Below are positions 1 through 8,361 of a DNA stretch of 15,698 nucleotides, piece after piece. Under the pieces are notes generated by a model. That model ran no database searches, was not told the DNA's origin, and saw only the letters and a list, made by a program, of their open reading frames with translations. The DNA is taken from assembly GCA_030673425.1 (NCBI GenBank), contig DAOVJB010000010.1, forward strand, positions 1 to 15,698. Reading direction: 5' to 3'. Within the stretch, counting starts at the first letter, position 1, and each line of letters opens with the position of its first letter. Source of the DNA: Elusimicrobiota bacterium (GTDB taxonomy: Bacteria; CAYTYR01; UBA6262; DAOVJB01). A program made the translations under genes and the position numbers.

Positions 1-453
1 AATACATTGAGCTAATTCCAATAGAATATATTCGTACTCTCCCTTAAACACAAAATCTACAAAGGTATGTTTTTTAAGAAAATCCGTATTATACATTCCA
101 TAATGTAAACCGGAAAAAGAAATTTTCACTTCCTTTCCAAAATACTTTTTTAAAAATTTGGCAATCTCTAAATCTACGTTTAAAGAAACTGTTGAAACTT
201 CTAATATTATCAAATCAGGCTGAAAATCTCTAAAGCGGCTAAAAAACACCTCTTCATTTACCTTTTCAGCGACACCATCAACAAGAAGAACCTCAAAATT
301 ATGCTTTTCTAAGAGTGCGGCAGCATAAGCAAGAAAAAAGGGAAATGGCATATATCGGTGGTTTTCTTTTTCAAAATGCGGCCATCGCGAACCCGCCCTT
401 ACTCCATAATATCCTTCCTTTAACCAAGGGGCATTTCCTAAGAAAATCCTCAT
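1..453 (-). CDS. B12-binding radical SAM protein, N-terminal part (runs off left edge)
   Basis: Partial gene: 151 codons are visible from an ATG at 451-453 to base 1, with no stop. The product starts MRIFLGNAPW and continues with a YYGVRAGSRWPHFE stretch and MPFPFFLAYAAALLEKH. This opening is, from memory, characteristic of cobalamin-binding radical SAM enzymes of the BchE-like type. A Rossmann-like alternation follows (EVLLVDGVAE, PDLIILEVSTVS, VKISFSGLHYG, DFVFKGEYEY), matching a B12-binding domain. The CxxxCxxC radical SAM site would lie beyond the window, so that activity is inferred from family architecture. The start follows the previous stop by 20 bases and has an AAAGGG run just upstream. 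The reaction and substrate are unknown; relatives methylate unactivated carbons or do other radical chemistry. Family assignment is fairly firm, function is not. Confidence 0.85.
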   Translation of the reverse strand, partial: MRIFLGNAPWLKEGYYGVRAGSRWPHFEKENHRYMPFPFFLAYAAALLEKHNFEVLLVDGVAEKVNEEVFFSRFRDFQPDLIILEVSTVSLNVDLEIAKFLKKYFGKEVKISFSGLHYGMYNTDFLKKHTFVDFVFKGEYEYILLELAQCI

Positions 454-473
454 TGCCCTTTTCTTTTTTAGCA

Positions 474-1703
474 TCACTTATTTTTTAGGCTATATAAAAG
501 GAAATAACGACAAACCTTTTCCAGTAATGACAGAACCGCCCTTTTCGAATGTCCAAGGCCTACTAATATTCTATGTGCCCATATATTGTCTTCGATATTA
601 TCGCAACCCTTTCTGCATGTAGCTGACGAAAAATGTTTAAAACTTACATTGCCGGATATAGCACTTTTGCGAAATTTTCTCTGACGTTCTGAATTCCAAA
701 TTTTGCTAAAGTTATCCTCTCTTATATTTCCTACAGGTTCTCGGGTTGATTTACAACAAAAACTTACATTCCCACTCGCCTCAACAAGGCTGAACATCCA
801 CCCAGTATAACATGGAGATTCTGTATTGTCAGACTGAGACCGCTTTTTATTCCATAGCAATTGATGCAAATAGGAAGTTACTTTTACAAAGTTACGATCA
901 TCTATATCGTAATTAAAATCTTCCTTAATCCAATATTTTATTTTTTCAATAACATATCCTTCCTGACTGGGTGATAATGAAAAAATGTCTGTCTGGCCCT
1001 TTATAACATCTGCTAAAGCAAAAAGACAATTATCTGCGCAGCATGATTTAGCAAATTCGACCATCTCGTCTATTTCTTTATAGTTGACGTTACAGATTAC
1101 ATTATATATATCTACTATAGGTATTTTTTGCCCTTTTAGTTTTTTCAAATCCGAAAGAAGTTTTAATCCCCTTTCTATCTTTGGGAATGTATCTTTTGGT
1201 ACATTTAGATGCGTCCCCATATAACTTTCAGGCGACGCTGCCCAAAGGCTGACGGTGAGGCCGTCTAACTTGAGAGACACCAATCTTTTAATGTCTTCTT
1301 CATTTAGTAAAGAAAAATTCGTATTTAGCCTGCATTCGATTCTTTGCTCTTTTATATAGCTTAGGATGTCCCAAAATTTAGGATGCATCAAAGGTTCGCC
1401 ACCACCAGAAATATGTATAGAGCAGATCCCTATCCTCCTTAATTCACCTATTAACTTTATGACTATCCCATAAGGTAATTCCTGTTTTTGATATTCTTCA
1501 TCTGTCTCTTTTAAATAGGGAGACCGCACCCAACAGACAATACAATTATGATTGCATTTGTTTGTAAGGTGTAATTCAACTCGACGAGGCCCCTTATAGG
1601 CATAAGCCCCATTCAGTATCCCAAGCCGTGTGAATAAAACTTGCTTAAAATCATGTAGGCTTTTTAGTACTCTTTCCATAGGTCTTTTGCGTAGAACTAC
1701 CAT
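474..1703 (-). CDS. radical SAM protein with SPASM-like C-terminal region
   Basis: 409 residues, ATG start. The 4Fe-4S site is CNHNCIVC (C50, C54, C57), preceded by a TN motif and followed by W58, and the SAM-binding motif GGGEP is at 100-104. After the barrel, a SPASM/twitch-like region has C298, C316, C317, C363 and C367 with the order CYTGW, GNVSFCC, GNIREDNFSKIWNS and CRKGCDN. That is fewer cysteines than a full SPASM domain, so it may bind one auxiliary cluster. The protein is a clear paralogue of both halves of the upstream 812-residue protein, sharing AYxGP before the cluster, SLWA around 152-155 and an NVIxxxN motif at 201-206. It starts 19 bases after the upstream stop. No strong ribosome binding site is seen, and the methionine at residue 9 is a possible alternative start. 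Substrate unknown; the context suggests glycan or scaffold modification. Confidence 0.88.
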   Translation of the reverse strand: MVVLRKRPMERVLKSLHDFKQVLFTRLGILNGAYAYKGPRRVELHLTNKCNHNCIVCWVRSPYLKETDEEYQKQELPYGIVIKLIGELRRIGICSIHISGGGEPLMHPKFWDILSYIKEQRIECRLNTNFSLLNEEDIKRLVSLKLDGLTVSLWAASPESYMGTHLNVPKDTFPKIERGLKLLSDLKKLKGQKIPIVDIYNVICNVNYKEIDEMVEFAKSCCADNCLFALADVIKGQTDIFSLSPSQEGYVIEKIKYWIKEDFNYDIDDRNFVKVTSYLHQLLWNKKRSQSDNTESPCYTGWMFSLVEASGNVSFCCKSTREPVGNIREDNFSKIWNSERQRKFRKSAISGNVSFKHFSSATCRKGCDNIEDNIWAHRILVGLGHSKRAVLSLLEKVCRYFLLYSLKNK

Positions 1704-1722
1704 TGTCGACTTTAATAAATAA

Positions 1723-4161
1723 TCACGAATATAAATTTAGATATGCTCGGTAACCAATTCCAGTTGTCTTTATTAAAAATCTTTGCCAAAAAGATAAACT
1801 ATTTATTTTGCCGGAAATGTTTTTATTCTCAAATAAATTATCACATGTCGTATTACATCTAAAATGAGTATCTGATTTTCCATTTTTTGTTAACATTCGA
1901 TGACGAAAGAGTTCGTAATCTCTTGAGGACCAAATCTCCCTAAAATTCTTTTTATAAAGATTGGCTATTGGGTATTCATCAGTCTTTAAGCAAAAATTAA
2001 CATTTCCCTCAGCAGTTATTCTGGAGAAAACCCAGCCTACATAGCAGGACATCGAGTCCGTAATTCCTTGGTCATAGTGCCCCTGTACAACATTTCGACT
2101 TGAAATCCTTCTTAAGAAATCATCTAAAGTACAAACATGAATGTTCTTTTTTAGATGCAATTCTTGCATCCTGTTGGTTAAAGAGGCAAGTTTCTCTTTC
2201 AATTGTTTGCATTGTAACTCAGAAAGTAATAATTTATCTGTTTTACCAGGTACTGGATCCATAACTTGGAAAAAATACATATCCACATCGGTCTGTTCAG
2301 CAAAATCGATCATCTTATCTATTTGATCGAAGTTTAAGTTAGAAATAACGTTGGCTATACGCAATTGAGGAGGATTTCCTTTTCCTTTAAGAGAAGATAA
2401 AAAATTTAAAACTTCCTTTATACGACAAAAGGTTTCTTCCGTCTTGTTGGGATGCAATGTAGAATACATCTCAGCTGTTCCTGCCCAAATGCTGGCCGTT
2501 ATGGCTTCTATTTTTAGATCGACTAATTTGTGAGCGATCTCTTTATTTATTAAAGTAAAATTGGTAGTAATTTCGCACTGCATGTTTTTTCTTTTTATAT
2601 ACTTAAGAATATCCATAATATGGGGGTGGATGAACGGCTCTCCTCCACCAGAAAGATGGATATGTCGCGTTCCCATTGAATGTAAATCGTCGACCAACCT
2701 CTTTACTAAATCAAAAGGCAACTGGTGAGATTCCCACTTCTTGCTGGCTCTTTTCTCTTCCAGAAGAGGCGACCGCGCCCAACAGTATACACAGTTATTA
2801 TTACATCTATTAGTGACATCAATCTGCACTGCCTCAGGCCCGATATAGGCGTGACGCTTGCTTAATATACCCATAAACAATTTAGTTTTTCTAGGCACAT
2901 TGCTTAATAATTTCATCCTGCTTTCTTTCGCGCATTTGACAGAGCTATGATATCTCTGGCGTATGGTTTGTAGTAACTTCATAAGATTTCCACAGAGCTT
3001 ACTTATAAATATTACCCGTCTCGGCCGCCCATGGAATCTCTTTTCTATACAGCTAATATCATAAAGATTGTCGCATAGTTCACAACAAGGCAAATGATAC
3101 TTTTCAATATTTTCTTTAAGGTTCAACGTTATTCTTCTGAATTCCTTCTGTGATTTCCCATTCCATACATCCTCAAATCGATTTCGATAAATATTCCCTC
3201 TCTCATCTTCAACACGACAGCACGACGTAAGCCCCCCACCTGGTTTCAATTGAAGAAATGACCAGCCGGCATAGCATCTTTCTGGCATAAACTCCCTGTC
3301 ATACTGACCTTTAGAGACGAATGGACTTCTCAGTCTTTTCATGAATAGAGGCAGAAACTCAAATTCAACCGTCGTCTTTCCATTCCGTTTTCTTTCTTCC
3401 ATCTTACTCTCACATTTCTCTGCTAGTTCCAGGGTTAGTTGAGCCTGTTCCTCATTCAGGAGAAGGTGTTGCATTTCTTTTGTCCTAGGAACAGGAATAT
3501 GAACGAGGTTGAACATTACAGACTGAGCGCCAACATCCAGCGCAAATTCTACCATCTCCGTTAACTTGTCAAAGTTCAGACTCATGATCACGTTGGTGAT
3601 GATTATCCGGGGATGGGATACTTTGTATTGTCTCTTTAATCTACTTAACATCTTAAGATTGTCCCGAACACGATAAAAAAACGCCTTCCTTCCTGGATGA
3701 AGCAACTCGTAACTATTTGCTGTCCCTGCCCAAACACTAGCTAATACAATATCGACATCATTTTTCACTAAAGTGAGGATTTCCTTCTCGGTTAAAGGAA
3801 CGAAACTTGTATTAATATCACAAGACATCCCGTAGGACTTTACCCTTAGGATAAGTTCATTTATCTGTGGATAAAGAAAGGGCTCTCCACCTCCCGTTAT
3901 TATGATAGATTTCGTGCCCAGTCTATGAATGTCCTTAAGGAATTTTTCTAATACTTCAAATGGAATTTCTTCTTCCTGTATTCTCTCTTGGCTGTCTCCA
4001 AGAAGAGGGGACTTGAGCCAACAGGCAATGCAGTTATTGTTACACCTATTCGTAGGGCAGATGGCGACCCTCATCGGGCCAACAAAGGCGTAGTCTCCAC
4101 TAAACACACCTGCTAAATAGGGATCAAGAAGCTTATCACTGAAAAATGACCTCCAATTCAT
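1723..4161 (-). CDS. tandem double radical SAM/SPASM fusion protein
   Basis: 812 residues, ATG start, with AGAGGAG about 12 bases upstream. The protein holds two complete radical SAM modules about 413 residues apart. Module 1 has CNNNCIAC (C40, C44, C47), GGGEP at 90-94, SVWAGT at 142-147, and a SPASM-like region with C296, C314, C315, C359, C360 and C363. Module 2 repeats this with CNNNCVYC (C453, C457, C460), GGGEP at 505-509, SIWAGT at 557-562, and C706, C724, C769 and C773. A basic linker at about 372-430 joins them. Both modules keep every recognisable cofactor residue, so neither looks dead. The most likely origin is fusion of two tandem genes, since the next gene downstream is a third copy of the same module. 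M416 could mark the old start of the second gene. The two sites could act on two positions of one substrate. The reaction is unknown. Confidence 0.9.
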   Translation of the reverse strand: MNWRSFFSDKLLDPYLAGVFSGDYAFVGPMRVAICPTNRCNNNCIACWLKSPLLGDSQERIQEEEIPFEVLEKFLKDIHRLGTKSIIITGGGEPFLYPQINELILRVKSYGMSCDINTSFVPLTEKEILTLVKNDVDIVLASVWAGTANSYELLHPGRKAFFYRVRDNLKMLSRLKRQYKVSHPRIIITNVIMSLNFDKLTEMVEFALDVGAQSVMFNLVHIPVPRTKEMQHLLLNEEQAQLTLELAEKCESKMEERKRNGKTTVEFEFLPLFMKRLRSPFVSKGQYDREFMPERCYAGWSFLQLKPGGGLTSCCRVEDERGNIYRNRFEDVWNGKSQKEFRRITLNLKENIEKYHLPCCELCDNLYDISCIEKRFHGRPRRVIFISKLCGNLMKLLQTIRQRYHSSVKCAKESRMKLLSNVPRKTKLFMGILSKRHAYIGPEAVQIDVTNRCNNNCVYCWARSPLLEEKRASKKWESHQLPFDLVKRLVDDLHSMGTRHIHLSGGGEPFIHPHIMDILKYIKRKNMQCEITTNFTLINKEIAHKLVDLKIEAITASIWAGTAEMYSTLHPNKTEETFCRIKEVLNFLSSLKGKGNPPQLRIANVISNLNFDQIDKMIDFAEQTDVDMYFFQVMDPVPGKTDKLLLSELQCKQLKEKLASLTNRMQELHLKKNIHVCTLDDFLRRISSRNVVQGHYDQGITDSMSCYVGWVFSRITAEGNVNFCLKTDEYPIANLYKKNFREIWSSRDYELFRHRMLTKNGKSDTHFRCNTTCDNLFENKNISGKINSLSFWQRFLIKTTGIGYRAYLNLYS

Positions 4162-4208
4162 AACTATAAGAAACTCCTCTTTATCCTAATGTCTTTTCGT
4201 AAAATCTA

Positions 4209-5315
4209 TCAGCCTTCCACTTCTAGAAATGCACTTTCATCATCAACACGTCCATTAAGTGAAGACATCGACACACAATTTATACAGCATGACCTGGTCA
4301 ATCTTCCTGTCAGCAATTCTTTCCTCAGTCTTCTGTACCGGCTATTGTTCCATATATTGTTTAAAGAATCCTCAATTGAATTTCCGAAAGATTCCTGACC
4401 AAACCAGAATTCACATGGCCGGATATTTCCATAGCAATCCGCAACCATAAGATACCAGGGATAACGGCACTTTGGTATATCGTGACCGTGGGGTCGCTCT
4501 TTCGAATTCAGCCTTTCTTCACTCCTTGCCCCAGCGAAAAACTTACCGGGAAGCCGTTCTATCTCAATGCCGATTTCTCTGGCCTTTTTGGGAATCTTTT
4601 CCAGGTACTTATTTGCTATTTTCTTATGATGAAACAGGGATTCTCCTTTCATCTTTAATGCATCCTTAAAAATAATAACGTGAAAGAATCCTACTTTCGT
4701 TCCACCAATACTTTTGATAAATTCCAAATATTCTATCACGTGCTCAATATTGGAACGCATAAGCAAACAATTAAAATTTATTTTGGGATATTCAGTTCCG
4801 TGTTCCTGTTTCAAGCGATTTACCATTTCAATATTCGCAACAACTTTCTCAAAATTAGAACCGATTTTTATCCTTTCATAAATCTCCTTAATATGTGAAT
4901 CGAAGGAAATAAGTAGTCTATTTGTCTCGGCTTTTATCAATTCGATCACAATTTCCTCTGTTAGCAGGGTTGCATTGGTCATTAACCAAAAGTACGGAAT
5001 TTTATATTGCCCGATCACCTTAAGTAGCCCAATAAAATCCTGATAAAATAGGGGTTCGGTACAGGGAGAAAGGGCCAATTCCGAAGTGAAGGGAAACATA
5101 TTTTCGGCAAGCCTTTTGAAATCGCCCATTTTAATAAAGTGAGGGGACTTTGGTTTATCCTTCTTAAACCCAAAATGACACATCCGGCATGCGAGATTGC
5201 AGCTGTTGTGTAAATCTAAAAAAATGCTGAGGAATCTTCGTTTCCCGATTAGGTCATACCCTTGCTGCCTTAGAAAACGAGTCCTTAAATTTTTTACTAT
5301 CGAAGAACCTAACAT
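4209..5315 (-). CDS. radical SAM/SPASM domain protein with atypical GGE motif
   Basis: 368 residues from an ATG at 5313-5315. A longer reading from TTG at 5327 adds four residues, but that TTG overlaps the GGAG ribosome binding site of the ATG, so the ATG is preferred. The cluster motif is CNLACRMC (C39, C43, C46). The following strand reads LALSPCTEPLFY (80-91), where CTEP replaces the usual GGEP. A SPASM-like C-terminal region has C283, C294, C301, C343, C344 and C347, with the order CRYPW, DCYGNIRPC, FGNSIEDSLNNIWN and SCCINC. It belongs to the broad SPASM group that includes peptide-maturing and sugar-modifying enzymes, and it is clearly diverged from the three-copy family downstream. It lies between the carbamoyltransferase and the double radical SAM gene, with gaps of 71 and 47 bases. 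Substrate unknown. Confidence 0.88.
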   Translation of the reverse strand: MLGSSIVKNLRTRFLRQQGYDLIGKRRFLSIFLDLHNSCNLACRMCHFGFKKDKPKSPHFIKMGDFKRLAENMFPFTSELALSPCTEPLFYQDFIGLLKVIGQYKIPYFWLMTNATLLTEEIVIELIKAETNRLLISFDSHIKEIYERIKIGSNFEKVVANIEMVNRLKQEHGTEYPKINFNCLLMRSNIEHVIEYLEFIKSIGGTKVGFFHVIIFKDALKMKGESLFHHKKIANKYLEKIPKKAREIGIEIERLPGKFFAGARSEERLNSKERPHGHDIPKCRYPWYLMVADCYGNIRPCEFWFGQESFGNSIEDSLNNIWNNSRYRRLRKELLTGRLTRSCCINCVSMSSLNGRVDDESAFLEVEG

Positions 5316-5321
5316 CGCCGT

Positions 5322-5325
5322 CTCC
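5322..5325 (-). promoter_or_regulatory. ribosome binding site GGAG deciding a start
   Basis: The minus strand reads GGAG, then six bases, then ATG at 5313-5315. This is ideal spacing and supports the ATG over the overlapping TTG at 5325-5327 as the start of the radical SAM gene. Confidence 0.7.
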
Positions 5326-5386
5326 AACTTAACTTTTTCTTAGACTAACCCTCTTTTATTTCCACTATCCCTAAGTTAATTTCTAT

Positions 5387-7069
5387 TTATCCCTTTTCAA
5401 CAACATAGTTTCCCAATACTAAACAGTCCATCTGGCTTCTTTTAAAACAACTTATAGCATCCTGGGGAGTACAAACTATGGGCTCACCTCTTAAATTAAA
5501 GGAGGTGTTTATGACCAATGGCATAGTAGTTATATTCTCAAATTCTTTAATTAACTGCCAGAGCCTTGGATTTGTATTTTTACTTACGGTCTGTACCCTG
5601 GCTGTTCCATCTACATGAGTTGCTGCTGGGATAAGGTTCTTTTTATCTTCTTTTACCAGAGGAGCTAACAGCATAAAAGGAGAAGGATTTTTTAGTTTAA
5701 AGAATTCTCCTGCCCTCTCCTCCAATACAGCAGGTGCATAAGGTCTAAAGGGCTCTCTCTTTTTTACCTTAGAATTTAACAATTCTTTCATTTTAGGATT
5801 GCAGGGATTAGCTAATATAGACCTATTCCCTAAAGCCCTGGGCCCAAACTCCATTCTCCCCTGAAACCAACCAACTATTTTATCCTGCGATAATTTTTCA
5901 GCGATATATTTAAGTAAATCAGAGTCCCCTAACATTTTGGAATCAAGTTTATAATTTATTAAAGTTCTCTTTATTTGATTTTCTGTAAAATAGGGGCCGA
6001 GATAGGCATCAACCATAACGTAATTTCTTGGTTTTCCCAAGAGAGAATGATATATATAAAAAGCTACTCCCAATGCCCCTCCGCTATCACCAGCGGCAGG
6101 CTGAATAAAAACTTCTTTGAAAGGGGTCTCTTCAAGAATCCTATTGTTAACAATGCAATTTAAAAATATTCCTCCCGCAAGACAGAGTTTATCCATCTTT
6201 GTCTCATTGTGAAGATATCTCACAATGGTAATCAAAGTCTCTTCGAGAAATTTCTGAACTGTTGCCGCCATATCACAATCTTTCTCCTCAATCTCATCTC
6301 CTGGATTTCTCGCTTTCCCAAAAGTTTTTACAAACTTTTTGCTATACATTTTAGAGCCTTTATTAAACCCAAAATAGCTCGAATCCATCTTAAAACTACC
6401 ATCGGGTTTAACTTTAATAACCTCTCTGAATTTATCGATATACTTCGGTCTGCCATAACCAGCCAGGCCCATAACCTTACCTTCTCCTTGGAGAGCTTTA
6501 AATCCGAGATATGTAGTAACTGCTGTATAAAGTAACCCCAATGAATCAGGATAATCTATTTCCTTAAAAATTCTAATCTCATTTACTTTACCAACCCCAA
6601 AAGTCGTGGTTGCCCACTCACCTAATCCATCCGCGGTCAAAATGGCCGCTTCTTCAAAAGGAGAGACTAAAAATGCACTGGCAGCATGAGACAAATGGTG
6701 TTTGATAAATAAAACTTTCCCCTCGTAACCAAGCTCTCTCTTTAATACTAAAGGGATTATTAATCTGTCTTGAAGCCAGGTTGGTATAGTATCCAAAAAA
6801 TTTTTCAGAGAAAAAGGATAAGACCTTAAATGACTTATGATAACCCTGGAGAATTTCAGAAAAGGCTTTTCATAAAAACCGATGTAATCAATGTCATAAA
6901 TCGTTAAATCCCCAGCCTGAAGGCAAAAATTAATCGCATTAATAGGAAAAAGAGGTGAGTATTTTTCCCTGTTAAATCTTTCTTCCTGAGTAGCAGCAAC
7001 CACTCTTCCATCCTGCAAAAGACAGGCTGAGGAATCATGATAATAACAGGATATTCCCAATATGTTCAT
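5387..7069 (-). CDS. NodU/CmcH-family carbamoyltransferase
   Basis: 560 residues, ATG start, close to the usual 550-600 of the family. These enzymes transfer the carbamoyl group of carbamoyl phosphate, through carbamoyl-adenylate, to a hydroxyl of a sugar or other acceptor. The N-terminal Kae1-like part shows GISCYYHDSSACLL (5-18), KHHLSHAASA (123-132, the histidine metal and active-site motif), TADGLGEW (145-152), GEGKVMGLAGYG (194-205) and LAGGIFLNCIVNN (297-309). The C-terminal carbamoyltransferase domain shows GRMEFGPRALGNRS (404-417), REPFRPYAP (438-446) and NTSFNLRGEP (521-530). No key motif is missing. It follows the sugar amidotransferase by 14 bases, suggesting both act on the same acceptor. 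O-carbamoylation of a surface glycan sugar is the likeliest role, with a secondary metabolite as the alternative. A broken copy of its 3' end lies at 10108-10141. Confidence 0.95.
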   Translation of the reverse strand: MNILGISCYYHDSSACLLQDGRVVAATQEERFNREKYSPLFPINAINFCLQAGDLTIYDIDYIGFYEKPFLKFSRVIISHLRSYPFSLKNFLDTIPTWLQDRLIIPLVLKRELGYEGKVLFIKHHLSHAASAFLVSPFEEAAILTADGLGEWATTTFGVGKVNEIRIFKEIDYPDSLGLLYTAVTTYLGFKALQGEGKVMGLAGYGRPKYIDKFREVIKVKPDGSFKMDSSYFGFNKGSKMYSKKFVKTFGKARNPGDEIEEKDCDMAATVQKFLEETLITIVRYLHNETKMDKLCLAGGIFLNCIVNNRILEETPFKEVFIQPAAGDSGGALGVAFYIYHSLLGKPRNYVMVDAYLGPYFTENQIKRTLINYKLDSKMLGDSDLLKYIAEKLSQDKIVGWFQGRMEFGPRALGNRSILANPCNPKMKELLNSKVKKREPFRPYAPAVLEERAGEFFKLKNPSPFMLLAPLVKEDKKNLIPAATHVDGTARVQTVSKNTNPRLWQLIKEFENITTMPLVINTSFNLRGEPIVCTPQDAISCFKRSQMDCLVLGNYVVEKG

Positions 7070-7083
7070 ATTTAAAATCTTTA

Positions 7084-8085
7084 TCAGCCAAATTTGTAAT
7101 CTAATTTTTTAGCAATTGAATTTAATAATTCCTTATCGAAATTTATTTCTAGGTCTTTTAATGCTTCCTCTCTGATTAATAAACCCTCTCTTATAAGTTT
7201 ACTCATCTCTACATGGTAATGTGTATATCCATAATATTTCATTGAGTTATAAACAGAAATAAAGTTTAAATAGCAATTAGTTGATTTTGCTGGATAACTT
7301 AGTCTTGGAAATTCCCAGTTTAATTCTTCTTTTATTGTTTTTACATTTTCTTCCGGTTCTTTCTGCATAAACCAGTGAGGTGATAAAACAATGCATTTAT
7401 GTCTTTTTTGGGCAATATTTAAAACTTCCTGCATACTCTTTGGGAAATTCTTATATTTAGGATCCTTTCTCGCTTGATTTTCTACAAATTCTTTTGCTGC
7501 CTGGCCCATGGATACATATTCGGATTGACGAATATTGTACCTTCCTGGCTGTTTTATGGATTGTCCCTTAGTCCAGCCTGCAATAATTATTGGAATATTA
7601 TACCAGGCTGCAATATCAAAGGTAAGCTGCATATACCAAATAGAACAAAGATGACATATAACTGCCTTAGAATTTATCTTAAGAATTTTTGAAAACATAT
7701 TTTTCATAAAATCGGATTTAAACAATAAAAAATCAACCCCTAATATTTCTACAGCATTTCGAATATTTCTCATGCTGTCTTCAGTTTCAAAACCATGCTC
7801 AAACGTAAAAGCAAGGGAATTTAATTTATATCTTCTCTTCATATAATACAATGCGGATGTGCTATCTTTTCCCCCGCTACACATAACAAGGCAATCATAT
7901 CTTCCTTTGCTTCTGTATTGATTTAATGTTTTTACAAAATCGGTCTCAAAGGGTTTATTATTTGCATCAGATTTTTTTGTTTTTTCATATTCGGCACATA
8001 TATTACAAATCCCTTCCTTGTTAAGCCATATATCTGGCTTGCTTTCTGGTAATACACATCTTTTGCAAATCTTTGATTGATTCAC
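7084..8085 (-). CDS. N-acetyl sugar amidotransferase (WbpG/PseA-type)
   Basis: 333 residues. The start is a GTG at 8083-8085: only seven codons separate it from an in-frame stop upstream, and no ATG occurs before the conserved cysteines. There are two cysteine pairs near the N-terminus (C7/C10 in CKRC, C27/C30 in CNIC), a PP-loop ATP-binding motif SGGKDS (70-75), a CHLC pair (C144/C147) and IIAGWTKGQ (167-175). This order matches the WbpG/LegG/PseA group, which activates an N-acetyl sugar with ATP and converts the acetamido group to acetamidino. In studied systems ammonia comes from HisH/HisF-like partners. Neither is present in this window, so ammonia may come from elsewhere in the genome or from free ammonium. 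The gene is strikingly AT-rich (17 G+C of 60 bases at 7141-7200). It is adjacent to the carbamoyltransferase and probably co-transcribed with it. Confidence 0.9.
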   Translation of the reverse strand: MNQSKICKRCVLPESKPDIWLNKEGICNICAEYEKTKKSDANNKPFETDFVKTLNQYRSKGRYDCLVMCSGGKDSTSALYYMKRRYKLNSLAFTFEHGFETEDSMRNIRNAVEILGVDFLLFKSDFMKNMFSKILKINSKAVICHLCSIWYMQLTFDIAAWYNIPIIIAGWTKGQSIKQPGRYNIRQSEYVSMGQAAKEFVENQARKDPKYKNFPKSMQEVLNIAQKRHKCIVLSPHWFMQKEPEENVKTIKEELNWEFPRLSYPAKSTNCYLNFISVYNSMKYYGYTHYHVEMSKLIREGLLIREEALKDLEINFDKELLNSIAKKLDYKFG

Positions 8086-8147
8086 TGATTTATACGCTCT
8101 TAATTAGTAATCTCTGTTGATTATTTATCTTTTTACAAAATTGCTGT

Positions 8148-8342
8148 TTATATTCCTGCATAAATAAAAGAAATTATAACAGTAGGGCCGATGTAGTAGA
8201 CAAAAAAAGCTAAAAGTGCAAGTATTATAAAAATTGGGGTTAGAAAATATAATTTATATATTTTAACCAAGTGGAACATTCCTTTTAGGATATAAAAAAG
8301 CTTATAGAACATTTCTTTCAAACTATACAAAATTGTTTTCAC
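8148..8342 (-). CDS. small membrane protein, DUF5989-like
   Basis: 64 residues, GTG start with AGGA nine bases upstream. An amphipathic, basic-aromatic N-terminal half (about 1-32) is followed by one hydrophobic segment (about 33-51, after a TP pair) and a short tail ending GPTVIISFIYAGI. The pattern of a short N-terminal helix, a proline before the membrane segment and a terminal FIY motif resembles the DUF5989 proteins that commonly accompany NodU-type carbamoyltransferases and SxtJ-like proteins. No enzymatic residue is seen. It is probably an integral inner-membrane protein, perhaps a scaffold for the modification enzymes. The family call rests on remembered pattern and context, because the protein is too short for certainty. 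Confidence 0.72.
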   Translation of the reverse strand: MKTILYSLKEMFYKLFYILKGMFHLVKIYKLYFLTPIFIILALLAFFVYYIGPTVIISFIYAGI

Positions 8343-8361
8343 CGTTTATATTCCTAATAGC

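Noticed and set aside
5316-5327. TTG start at 5327 for the radical SAM gene, giving 372 residues
   Set aside because: The TTG overlaps the GGAG ribosome binding site of the ATG at 5313-5315, which has ideal spacing, and the extra four residues carry no conserved feature.
6209-6535. Plus-strand frame of 108 codons
   Set aside because: It is antisense to the conserved middle of the carbamoyltransferase; a shadow frame.
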